NCBI GenBank assembly: GCA_049889775.1
Contig: JBMHCT010000035.1
Coordinates: 1-64,000 of the forward strand
Origin: Jejuia sp049889775
Lineage (GTDB): Bacteria; Bacteroidota; Bacteroidia; Flavobacteriales; Flavobacteriaceae
Length of the DNA: 64,000 nt
Reading direction: 5' to 3'
The position numbers and the translations under genes were made by a program. Below are positions 43,906-52,604 of the stretch, piece after piece; the first letter of the stretch is position 1, and each line of letters begins with the position of its first letter. Below the pieces are notes generated by a model, which was not told the DNA's origin, ran no database searches, and was given only the letters and a program-made list of their open reading frames with translations.

Positions 43906-44970
43906 TTATTGCCTAATTTTTAATGGGTTAACATTTTCATAATTATGAACCACAAACTCCAGTGCCTTTTCTAAAATATCACCCATAGTTTTACATTTTT
44001 TAAACTTTACATCATGGGTATATTCAAAAATCTTTAGTTTTAAAATTTCAATATTTTTAGCAGTGGATAATGTATCTTCTACCATGCATTCCAAAAGTTC
44101 GTTAATTCTGTCGTTATAACTTTTTAGTCGCTTCACCAATATAGAACGTTCCTCAATTTTGTATTGTTCAATCGATAATTTCTGAAAAGAATCTGAAACC
44201 AATTTTACCATCTCTAAATTTTCCTTGAAGAATTGCGGACGATAAATATTAAACTTTCCTTCATAGGACTGTTGGTCAAAATCAATTGCTCTCATCTTGT
44301 AGACTACTTTGTCAAAATCATGAGTTGGTACAAAAACGTAATTGTATGAACGCATATCTCCCAAAAGACGTATCATACAACGCTCGTTAAACTTTACAAA
44401 CTCTTTCGCGATTTGGGTTTTTTCACTTTTAGTGCAATTGGGTAACATTTTGCTTATAAAAACATCACCTGGTACGCCAGTAATATGCTCTTCTATCAAT
44501 GTGGTATTACTCACTAAAAAGTTGAGATTGTAAGGCGATAGCATATGCTCCAACTCCAAACCATATATACGTGAAGCATCGGCAGTTTTAATATAAAAAT
44601 AGGTATAGTTATCGTTTAAAACATTTCGAATTTTAATTCTAAAAGGCTTAGAATTTCCAAACGTACAATAATCTATCGCATCCACGTTTAGAAAGGAAAA
44701 AATCGCTTCGTTACCATCAGAATGCAATATGGCATATACTTTTTTTAATGCCGATTCTATTTCTTGTCGCTCAAACTCGTTATAATAAACCCTTATCCAA
44801 AGTGTATCATTATCATCTGCATCCAAAACCTCGACAGCACCTTGAAAACGCAATAAATCATCATAAAATATGGGCAACGTAATATTTCTATTATATTCCG
44901 AAAGATACTTATCTAACTTATCGGAAATAGGATATAAAGGTTTCTTTTTTGATATTTTTAAATCTTCCAT
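43906..44970 (-). CDS. Unnamed protein with a kinase-like catalytic signature
   Basis: A 354-residue cytosolic protein I do not recognise by name. There is no signal peptide or transmembrane helix. The N-terminal part (1-110) is mixed alpha/beta with DADDNDTLWIRVYYNEFERQE; the centre has ISKMLPNCTKSEKTQIAKEF. Near residues 208-235 it reads LLGDMRSYNYVF then MRAIDFDQQ, matching in spacing the kinase-type loop G-D-x-x-x-x-N followed by I-D-F-D of aminoglycoside phosphotransferase and HipA-type folds. The C-terminal 100 residues are helical. TAAATTTG (44989-44996) lies 18 bases upstream. Function is inference only. Confidence 0.6.
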   Translation of the reverse strand: MEDLKISKKKPLYPISDKLDKYLSEYNRNITLPIFYDDLLRFQGAVEVLDADDNDTLWIRVYYNEFERQEIESALKKVYAILHSDGNEAIFSFLNVDAIDYCTFGNSKPFRIKIRNVLNDNYTYFYIKTADASRIYGLELEHMLSPYNLNFLVSNTTLIEEHITGVPGDVFISKMLPNCTKSEKTQIAKEFVKFNERCMIRLLGDMRSYNYVFVPTHDFDKVVYKMRAIDFDQQSYEGKFNIYRPQFFKENLEMVKLVSDSFQKLSIEQYKIEERSILVKRLKSYNDRINELLECMVEDTLSTAKNIEILKLKIFEYTHDVKFKKCKTMGDILEKALEFVVHNYENVNPLKIRQ

Positions 44971-44988
44971 TAACTATCAGCTTCTCCT

Positions 44989-44996
44989 CAAATTTA
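44989..44996 (-). promoter_or_regulatory. -7 element of the unnamed kinase-like gene
   Basis: TAAATTTG on the minus strand, 18 bases before ATG 44970. A TTTTG lies further upstream but at a 24-base spacing. Confidence 0.4.
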
Positions 44997-45063
44997 ATCT
45001 TTTCTTTATACATTATGTAACAAAATATTGATACTATCGTCTTAAACTTATAACTAATCAACT

Positions 45064-45099
45064 ACCAAATCCAATTTGGTATAAAACAACACAATTTGG
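45064..45099. promoter_or_regulatory. Inverted and direct repeat at the start of the ABC transporter gene
   Basis: ACCAAAT (45064-45070), CCA, ATTTGGT (45074-45080) is a perfect inverted repeat. CAATTTGG occurs at 45072-45079 and again at 45092-45099, exactly 20 bases apart, the second copy covering the TTG start codon. A repressor site is possible. Confidence 0.35.
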
Positions 45100-45992
45100 A
45101 ACCTATTCTTACTATTAATAATCTCACTAAAAAATTTGGTTATTTAACAGCTGTAAAGGATCTATCGTTTACCATTAACAAAGGCAATGTGTATGGTATA
45201 CTTGGGCCTAATGGTAGCGGAAAATCTACAACTTTAGGTATTGTACTTAATGTGGTTAATAAAACATCGGGCGATTTTAAGTGGTTTGATGGCAATACCA
45301 CCACACATGATGCGCTTAAAAAGGTAGGTGCTATTATTGAAAGACCTAATTTTTACCCTTATATGACCGCTGCAGAGAATTTAAAATTGGTGTGCAGAAT
45401 TAAAGGGGTTGATATTACAAAGGTTGATGAAAAACTTGCGGTTGTAGGTTTGCTAGAGCGTAAAAACAGTAAGTTTAGAACCTATTCCTTGGGCATGAAA
45501 CAGCGTTTAGCCATTGCCTCTGCCCTACTTAATGATCCGGAAATTTTAATTTTAGACGAACCCACAAATGGTCTAGATCCTCAAGGGATTCACCAAATCC
45601 GGCAAATAATAAAAGATATTGCAAACCAAGGCACAACCATACTTTTAGCTTCGCATTTACTGGATGAAGTTGAAAAAGTGTGTTCACATGTTGTTGTGTT
45701 AAGAAAAGGTGTGAAATTATATTCTGGTCGTGTAGATGAAATGATTTCTAGTCACGGATTTTTTGAGCTGAAAAGTAATCAACAAAAGGAACTTTTAGAA
45801 CTGATTGAAAAAGATACCATTTTTGGCAAGGTAAAGGTCGAGGATGATTTAGTAACCGCTTTTCTGAACGCTCCACTTAGTTCAGAAGAGTTCAATAAGC
45901 AATTATTTGAAAAAGGCATTGTTCTAAAACATTTAGTGCAACGAAAAGAAAGTCTTGAAGAACAATTTTTACAACTAACCGATAACAACTAA
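45096..45992 (+). CDS. ABC transporter ATP-binding protein (BcrA/CcmA type)
   Basis: A 298-residue ATPase subunit. Motifs: Walker A GPNGSGKST (37-45), Q-loop region AIIERPNFYPYMTAAENL, signature YSLGMKQRL (about 129-137), Walker B ILILDEPTNGLD (about 150-161) and H-loop in LLASHLLDEVEKV. The closing 60 residues are a regulatory tail. Drug-efflux (bacitracin) or lantibiotic-immunity type exporters are nearest, but substrate is unknown. The start is TTG. Its permease follows after ten bases. Confidence 0.9.
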   Translation: MEPILTINNLTKKFGYLTAVKDLSFTINKGNVYGILGPNGSGKSTTLGIVLNVVNKTSGDFKWFDGNTTTHDALKKVGAIIERPNFYPYMTAAENLKLVCRIKGVDITKVDEKLAVVGLLERKNSKFRTYSLGMKQRLAIASALLNDPEILILDEPTNGLDPQGIHQIRQIIKDIANQGTTILLASHLLDEVEKVCSHVVVLRKGVKLYSGRVDEMISSHGFFELKSNQQKELLELIEKDTIFGKVKVEDDLVTAFLNAPLSSEEFNKQLFEKGIVLKHLVQRKESLEEQFLQLTDNN

Positions 45993-46002
45993 CACCAAAA
46001 TA

Positions 46003-46830
46003 ATGGTACGTCTTTTAAAATTAGAATTACAGAAATTACTGCTTAATAAAACTAGTAAAGTACTTATTTTTATTTCATTTATTTTGCCATTTTTGGTGAT
46101 TTTATTGTCCTCAATTAAAATAAATGTTTTCGGCTTTTTTACTTTAGAATTAGGTGAATTAGGAGTGTTTAACTTCCCAATAATATGGCATTTAACCACA
46201 TTCTTTTCATCTCAATTTAAATTCTTTTTTGCAATAGTCGTAGTGAGCATGATTGGTAATGAATATAGCAACAAGACCTTAAAACAAAATCTAATAGATG
46301 GCTTGAGTAAAAAAGAGTTCATACTCTCAAAATTTTACACAATAGTATTTTTCTCGCTGGTATCAACAATTTTAATCGGATTAATTTCATTATGCATAGG
46401 GTTATATTATTCAAGCTACAATGAGTTTAGTATAATTATTCAGGAAACTAACTATCTATTAGGTTATTTTGTTAAGTTAATGGGCTTCTTTAGTTTATGT
46501 TTATTTTTAGGCATGCTGGTTAAACGCTCTGCTTTTGCTCTAGCTTTTCTATTTGTATTATATATTTTTGAGTGGCTTATCTTTTGGGGAGCTTATGAAG
46601 CTTTTGGTAATACAGATAGTGCTTTTAAGGTTAAAAACTTCTTGCCGCTGGAATCAATGTATAAATTGATAGATCAACCATTTCAAAGAATTGCAATGAC
46701 CAAATTTCCCAATAAGAAAGAATTGGTCTATGACTATGCCGTACATTGGTATGAAATAGCAATCGTCTTAGGATGGACTGCATTATTCATATTTTTATCT
46801 TATAGATTATTAAAAAAGAGAGATTTATAA
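46003..46830 (+). CDS. ABC-2 type transporter permease
   Basis: A 275-residue permease with six predicted transmembrane helices (about 18-38, 50-80, 108-135, 148-170, 178-198 and 250-268). It matches the ABC-2 layout, including IGNEYSNKTLKQNLIDGLSKKEF, the coupling segment typical of this class (N-E-x-x-x-x-T-x-R/K). It pairs with the ATPase ten bases upstream. It may export a lipid, peptide or polysaccharide. The next gene, 28 bases downstream, is a T9SS cargo gene with its own -7 box, so read-through is possible but not required. Confidence 0.87.
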   Translation: MVRLLKLELQKLLLNKTSKVLIFISFILPFLVILLSSIKINVFGFFTLELGELGVFNFPIIWHLTTFFSSQFKFFFAIVVVSMIGNEYSNKTLKQNLIDGLSKKEFILSKFYTIVFFSLVSTILIGLISLCIGLYYSSYNEFSIIIQETNYLLGYFVKLMGFFSLCLFLGMLVKRSAFALAFLFVLYIFEWLIFWGAYEAFGNTDSAFKVKNFLPLESMYKLIDQPFQRIAMTKFPNKKELVYDYAVHWYEIAIVLGWTALFIFLSYRLLKKRDL

Positions 46831-46838
46831 TATCTTTG
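46831..46838 (+). promoter_or_regulatory. -7 element of T9SS cargo gene 1
   Basis: TATCTTTG begins at the base after the permease stop and lies 20 bases before ATG 46859. Matches TAnnTTTG; no -33 TTTG in the permease end. Confidence 0.45.
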
Positions 46839-46858
46839 ATAGCATTTGCTTATGAAAG

Positions 46859-49624
46859 ATGAAATTTCTAACAGCCGTAAAACTCTTATTTTGGCTCATT
46901 CTTTGTTGTAAAAGTTTTGGTCAAAAAGAAACATCTAATTGGTACTTCGGTAATAACGCAGGTTTAAAATTTAACGCCAATGGTTCCGTAACAGAACTAA
47001 GGGATGGAAAATTAGCTACTTCCGAAGGCTGCGCAACTATATCTGATGCAAAAGGCAATCTTCTTTTTTATTCAGATGGCATAAAAGTATGGAATAAAAA
47101 ACATGAAATTATGCCTGATCTCTCTGGAAGAAGAGATTATAAATTATTTGGAAACCCTTCTAGCACACACTCTGCTATTATTGCCCAAAAACCTGATGAA
47201 AAAGATGTTTATTTTTTATTCACTGTTGATACAGAGAGCCCAACGGATACTGACAACCGAGGGCTAAACTTCTCTATTATTGATTTAACAGTAAATGAAG
47301 GATTGGGTGCCGTATCCTCTAAAAACATAAACTTATTAGAAAATTGTTCTGAAAAAATAAGTGCAGTGGTAAAAAATTGTCTCACACAATCTATTTGGGT
47401 AATAGCATTTAGTGCAATGGACGGCAAAGGTGATGTATTTGATACGTTTCATGCATTCGAAATTACGGATAACGATAGTGAAGTTATTACTGTACCTGTT
47501 TCATCACAATTTGAGGGTTTAAATATAAAAGACCCAAGAGGAGCTATTAAGTTGTCGCCAAATGGAGAGAGGCTTGCTATTGCTAATGGAAGAGACGGAT
47601 TATATTTATTTGATTTTAACGCCGATACTGGTAAAGTATCCAATAGTAGAAAAATAAATATTAATCTTAAACCTGAAGGTAAACTGCAATTCCCTTACGG
47701 CATTGAATTCTCACAGAGTAGCGACTTATTATATGTTACAACTTTTTTAAACCCAAATAAAGAAATCGAATTTACGGACCCTTCATTACAATACGGCGCA
47801 TTATTGCAATATGATATAGATTCTCCGGATATTAGCGCAACAGAATACATTGTGCAACAAGGCATACAATATAGAGGTAGTTTACAATTAGGTCCGAATG
47901 GACGAATTTACAGAACAATTAATCAAACCCAAGAAGCTGGAAGTAGATTTATTTCGGTAATTAATAGCCCTAATATTTATGGATCTGGTTGCGACTATGA
48001 ACACCAATCAATAGAACTTATAAATTCTGGAAGACAAGGACTCCCTCCATTTGTTACTTCATTCTTTGCACAAAAAATGGATATTATAGGTAATAATTTT
48101 GCTTCTATTGATTTGGAACTTTGTGATGGAGACTCGTATACCTTAAAAGCAAATCAAATATCTGGAGCAGAATATACATGGACAAGAAATGGATTTGCGT
48201 TACCCGAAAAAGATTTTGATCTTGAGGTTAATTCACCAGGAGTTTATGAGGTATTTATTGATGCCAATATTGAGGATTGTAGAAACTCATTCGAAGGTAT
48301 TGCAAACGTTTCTATTATTCCTCAAATTAAAGCTTATAATGCTGAGTTAACACAATGTGATGAAGATGGTACAAGCGGAGGTACAAATCGCATCAATTTG
48401 AACCTTGCAAATGATCTACTTACAGGAGGCTTACCAAATTTAAAAACTAAATTTTATTTAGATTTTGATAGAACAAATGAAGTAATAGACCCAGAAAATT
48501 TCGCTTACAATATAGAAGATTCGAATATTCTCTATGTTGAAGTTTTTAGTGAAAAAGCTAAATGTTTTGATGTGGCTTTGTTGGAGCTAAATGTGGGATT
48601 AACCCAATATGAACCATTTACTTACGATTCAATTTGTGATGAAGTAGATTCGGAAGATGGCATAAATATTATAAATCTTGACGAATTAACGAATGCTATT
48701 CAAAATAAACATAATCTATCCCATCCAATAAAATACTTTAGGACGTTTGATGATGCGCTTTTAAATAAGAGGCAATTCGGTAATAGGTATTCCAATTTTA
48801 ATGGACCATATAATGATAAAATTTACGCTCGAATTGGTGAAACCTCTAATTGCAATTCAATTATTGAGGTATTTTTAATAATCCAAGAATTACCAAAAGT
48901 TGCTGGGGATCTTAAATTAAATTTCTGTACTCGAGACGGCAATCCCATTGAACTAAATGCAAGAGCTACCAACAAACCAAATAGTAACTGCTCCTATTTG
49001 TGGTCAACCGGAGAAACAACTTCCTCGATAAACATTAATTCTCCAGGAATTTATAGTGTAGATGTTTTTAATAAAAACAATTGTTTTAAAAGAAGAACTT
49101 TTACAGTAAATGCCCCAACTAAAGCAGAATTTGAAACACCAGCTTTTTATATTGAAAACAACGCTGTAAGAAACAGATTGACGGTATTTGCTAATGGAGA
49201 AGGAATATATCAATATGCCTTGTACGATAAAAACAATAGAAGATTAATAAAAGCGTTTCAAAGCAGTCCAACTTTTGAAGATGTACCCCCAAATATATAT
49301 ACTGTTAGAGTTAAAGAAATTCAGAATGATTGTGGAACAGTAGAAAAAAAGGTATCAATTATTGGCTTTCCAAAATTCTTTTCACCCAACAATGATGGAA
49401 TAAAAGACACTTGGCAAGTGTATGGGGTTTCAGATATGTTTCACCCTAATACAAAAGTTAAAATTTTTAATAGGTACGGTAAATTAATCAGAGAATTTGT
49501 GCCTTTACAAGGCAAATGGAATGGACTATTTCAAGGAAATGAACTGCCAACAGATGATTATTGGTTTACCGTCGAATATGAAGATGGCACCATTTACAAA
49601 AATCATTTCACCCTAAAAAAGTAG
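46859..49624 (+). CDS. T9SS type B sorting domain protein, paralogue 1
   Basis: A 921-residue secreted protein. A signal peptide (about 1-21, ending KSFGQ) precedes an N-terminal beta-propeller-like region (WYFGNNAGLKF, LFYSDGIKVWNK, LSPNGERLAIANG; about 25-410). Two acid-rich modules follow (LTQCDEDG near 498; SICDEVDSEDG near 594), then an Ig-like segment (YLWSTGETTSSINI), then the C-terminal type B sorting domain (FFSPNNDGIKDTW near 845, VKIFNRYGKLI, and the terminal DDYWFTVEYEDG). This domain directs export by the type IX system; it is probably on the cell surface. Close paralogue of the next gene. Confidence 0.88.
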   Translation: MKFLTAVKLLFWLILCCKSFGQKETSNWYFGNNAGLKFNANGSVTELRDGKLATSEGCATISDAKGNLLFYSDGIKVWNKKHEIMPDLSGRRDYKLFGNPSSTHSAIIAQKPDEKDVYFLFTVDTESPTDTDNRGLNFSIIDLTVNEGLGAVSSKNINLLENCSEKISAVVKNCLTQSIWVIAFSAMDGKGDVFDTFHAFEITDNDSEVITVPVSSQFEGLNIKDPRGAIKLSPNGERLAIANGRDGLYLFDFNADTGKVSNSRKININLKPEGKLQFPYGIEFSQSSDLLYVTTFLNPNKEIEFTDPSLQYGALLQYDIDSPDISATEYIVQQGIQYRGSLQLGPNGRIYRTINQTQEAGSRFISVINSPNIYGSGCDYEHQSIELINSGRQGLPPFVTSFFAQKMDIIGNNFASIDLELCDGDSYTLKANQISGAEYTWTRNGFALPEKDFDLEVNSPGVYEVFIDANIEDCRNSFEGIANVSIIPQIKAYNAELTQCDEDGTSGGTNRINLNLANDLLTGGLPNLKTKFYLDFDRTNEVIDPENFAYNIEDSNILYVEVFSEKAKCFDVALLELNVGLTQYEPFTYDSICDEVDSEDGINIINLDELTNAIQNKHNLSHPIKYFRTFDDALLNKRQFGNRYSNFNGPYNDKIYARIGETSNCNSIIEVFLIIQELPKVAGDLKLNFCTRDGNPIELNARATNKPNSNCSYLWSTGETTSSININSPGIYSVDVFNKNNCFKRRTFTVNAPTKAEFETPAFYIENNAVRNRLTVFANGEGIYQYALYDKNNRRLIKAFQSSPTFEDVPPNIYTVRVKEIQNDCGTVEKKVSIIGFPKFFSPNNDGIKDTWQVYGVSDMFHPNTKVKIFNRYGKLIREFVPLQGKWNGLFQGNELPTDDYWFTVEYEDGTIYKNHFTLKK

Positions 49625-49737
49625 ATATTTCATAGGAGTATTGAGTTACAATTCGTACATAAAATACAACTCACTTGGTTATAAACTCGCTTACTATCAT
49701 TTCATCCTTCAAATTCCTAGATAGACAAAAATTGTAA

Positions 49738-49745
49738 TATATTTG
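49738..49745 (+). promoter_or_regulatory. -7 element of T9SS cargo gene 2
   Basis: TATATTTG, 21 bases before ATG 49767, in the 142-base gap after gene 1; no clear -33 TTTG. Confidence 0.45.
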
Positions 49746-49766
49746 AATGAATTGGCTAATTGAAAA

Positions 49767-52487
49767 ATGAAAAAAATTGCACTAATTGTCTTCCTCTGGA
49801 TGATAGGACTGGAATCATACTCACAACGGCAGGCAGCTAACTGGTATTTTGGAAACAATGCTGGCATAACATTTAATCCTAATAATTCTGTTACGAGTGG
49901 TACACAAAGTAACATAAAAACCTTTGAGGGGTGCGCCAGTATCTCTGATGACGATGGCAATACTTTGTTTTACACCGATGGTATTAATATATGGAATAAG
50001 TTTAATGATATCATGCAAAACGGAACTGGTTTAAAAGGAGATCCTTCTAGTTCTCAATCGGCACTAATCGTTCCAAAACCCAAAAGTAATTCCATTTATT
50101 ACGTTTTTACTGTTGATGATATTGTAACCAATGCCGATCCTGTAAATCGTGGACTAAACTACTCTATAGTGGACATGAGCTTAAATGGAGGAGCTGGTGC
50201 TGTAACACAAAAAAATGTAAACTTAATTCCTCAATGTTCGGAAAAAGTTACAGCTGTTTCAAAAGGTTGTGACGATGAGAATATTTGGATAATAAGTTTT
50301 GGGCCTGAAACTACAGGTGATTTTAATTTTAATACATTTTATGCTTTTCAAATTAATGAGCGAGTAATTAATACTATACCAGTGAAAAGTACATTTACAA
50401 ATCCAATTACTGATGGGAGAGGTTATCTAAAACTATCACCAGACGGAAAAAAAATGGCAGCGGCACATACAAGCAATGGAGTGTTTTTGTACGATTTCGA
50501 TGTAAATACTGGAAAAGTGACCAATGAACAAATTCTAACTAAATTAGATTTGACACCTTCTCCTTATGGTGTTGAATTCTCTCCGAATAATAGATTTCTT
50601 TATGTAAACTATTCCAATGACTATTTCGGTCAGGATAGTAATAATCCATCCACACACTCCGCTAGCCTAATACAGTTTGATTTGTTAGCACCAGATATTG
50701 AATTATCATTAACAGAAATAGATAATAGACAATTATTTAGAGGAGCACTGCAACTCGGACCTGACGGAAAAATTTATAGAGCTTTGAGTGAAACTTATGA
50801 AAATGGCCTTCCTTATCTTGGAGTAATTCAAAGCCCAAATAATAAAGGTATAGCGTGTAATTATAATCATCAAGGTGTGAGTCTTGCGCCTTTTTTATCA
50901 GGTCAAGGTTTACCTCCATTTATAACATCATATTTCAATTCAAAAATTGATATTATACAAAATGGCAAAGATGGTTCAAACTTGGCAATATGCGAAAATG
51001 ATAGCTTTACTTTAAGATCAGTAGATATTTTAGGGGCAAACTATGTTTGGACTAAAGATGGTAACACTTTAGCTAACACTAGCTTTGATCTAACGGTTTC
51101 AGAGGAAGGACATTATGAGGTATTTATTGAACCCAATAATGGGGAATGCCCTATTGAAGGAGAGGCTTTTGTAACTGTTAATACAAATCCGCAAGCATTC
51201 AATTATACAATATTCCAATGTGATGAAGATGGAGTTAAAGATGGTATAACATTATTCAATTTAGAAGAAGCAAATCAAAACTTAACGAACGGAGCACCAA
51301 ATCTAGGTACACGTTTTTATTCAGATGCACTAAAACAAATTCCCATAATTAATACAACAAACTATATGAATAGTTTACCGAATGAAATTATTTATGTTGA
51401 AGTTTACAATACACAAACCTCATGTAAAGCTGATGCTACATTAACCTTGAATGTTAGCGTTACAGATGCTAATAATACATCTATCGAAGTATGTGATGAT
51501 GATGGTTTAAATGATGGTATTACAACATTTGATTTATCCAGCGCCTATAATCAAATTATTAGTGGATTATTACCTAATTTAGAGGTAACATTTTATGAAT
51601 CCTACGAAGATGCGCTATTGGAACAAAATATTGTTGATAATAATTACACCAATATTGTTGGTTATAATCAACTGATTTTCGCCAGAGTTGAAAATGACAA
51701 TAATTGTTATGGCATAAGTGAAGTACAATTAATTGTTAATCAATTGCCAGTTACTAAGGAACAAGAAGATGTATTTTACTGTTCAAATTGGTTTCCACAA
51801 ACAGCAAAGATCGACGCTGGATTGGAAAATGAAGCCTTTATCTCCAAGTATGATTTTGTATGGAATACAGGTGAAACCACCTATGATATAGATATCAATC
51901 AAGCTGGAAGATATACGGTAAGTATAACAGATAAAATTACAGGCTGTGGCACCGACAACAGTATTACCGTTCTACCTTCAGGTATCGCTACTTTCGATAT
52001 TCCAAATAGTAATATCAATGATGGTTCCGTAAATAATAGGGTAGAAATACTTGCTACTGGAAGTGGACAATACCAATATGCACTTTACGATGAAGCCAAT
52101 ATGGTCAGTAAAATACCTTATCAAGATAGCCCAATATTCGAAAATGTTTCACCTGGAATTTATACGGTTCGTGTAAGAGATGTACAAAATGATTGTGGGG
52201 TGATTAACGATAAAATAGCTGTTGTAGGTTTTCCAAAATTCTTAACACCTAATGATGATGGTCATAACGATACATGGCAAGTGTATGGTGTATCCAAAAT
52301 GTTTAATCCAAATACTAAAATTAAGATTTTCAATAGGTTTGGAAAACTAATTAAAGAAATAAGTCCGTTATCTGATGGATGGAATGGTACATCAAACGGA
52401 CAACTACTTCCTTCTGATGATTATTGGTTTTCTGTACTTCTGGAAGATGGCAGAACTTTTAGGGATCATTTTACGCTAAAATATTAA
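49767..52487 (+). CDS. T9SS type B sorting domain protein, paralogue 2
   Basis: A 906-residue secreted protein with the same layout as the previous one: signal peptide (about 1-20, ending ESYSQ), a propeller-like N-terminal half (NWYFGNNAGITF, LFYTDGINIWNK, LSPDGKKMAAAH), two CDEDG/CDDDG modules (near 488 and 574), an Ig-like segment (WNTGETTYDIDI) and a type B domain (FLTPNDDGHNDTW near 830, IKIFNRFGKLIKE, DDYWFSVLLEDG). The alignment with paralogue 1 runs end to end, so a tandem duplication followed by divergence is likely. A surface or gliding-related role is inference. Confidence 0.88.
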   Translation: MKKIALIVFLWMIGLESYSQRQAANWYFGNNAGITFNPNNSVTSGTQSNIKTFEGCASISDDDGNTLFYTDGINIWNKFNDIMQNGTGLKGDPSSSQSALIVPKPKSNSIYYVFTVDDIVTNADPVNRGLNYSIVDMSLNGGAGAVTQKNVNLIPQCSEKVTAVSKGCDDENIWIISFGPETTGDFNFNTFYAFQINERVINTIPVKSTFTNPITDGRGYLKLSPDGKKMAAAHTSNGVFLYDFDVNTGKVTNEQILTKLDLTPSPYGVEFSPNNRFLYVNYSNDYFGQDSNNPSTHSASLIQFDLLAPDIELSLTEIDNRQLFRGALQLGPDGKIYRALSETYENGLPYLGVIQSPNNKGIACNYNHQGVSLAPFLSGQGLPPFITSYFNSKIDIIQNGKDGSNLAICENDSFTLRSVDILGANYVWTKDGNTLANTSFDLTVSEEGHYEVFIEPNNGECPIEGEAFVTVNTNPQAFNYTIFQCDEDGVKDGITLFNLEEANQNLTNGAPNLGTRFYSDALKQIPIINTTNYMNSLPNEIIYVEVYNTQTSCKADATLTLNVSVTDANNTSIEVCDDDGLNDGITTFDLSSAYNQIISGLLPNLEVTFYESYEDALLEQNIVDNNYTNIVGYNQLIFARVENDNNCYGISEVQLIVNQLPVTKEQEDVFYCSNWFPQTAKIDAGLENEAFISKYDFVWNTGETTYDIDINQAGRYTVSITDKITGCGTDNSITVLPSGIATFDIPNSNINDGSVNNRVEILATGSGQYQYALYDEANMVSKIPYQDSPIFENVSPGIYTVRVRDVQNDCGVINDKIAVVGFPKFLTPNDDGHNDTWQVYGVSKMFNPNTKIKIFNRFGKLIKEISPLSDGWNGTSNGQLLPSDDYWFSVLLEDGRTFRDHFTLKY

Positions 52488-52549
52488 CATTTATGGATAA
52501 TTTTGTGGCTTCGTCGTGTTTTTTTGCGTTTCATCTAAAATATATATAT

Positions 52550-52581
52550 TTTGGCTAAATATTAAATCTACTTTAGTTTTG
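52550..52581 (+). promoter_or_regulatory. Promoter of T9SS cargo gene 3
   Basis: TTTG (52550-52553), 20 bases, TAGTTTTG (52574-52581): a good match to the Bacteroidota -33/-7 consensus. The TTG start is 23 bases later. Confidence 0.6.
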
Positions 52582-52604
52582 TAGATTCACCCAAATTTAA
52601 AACA

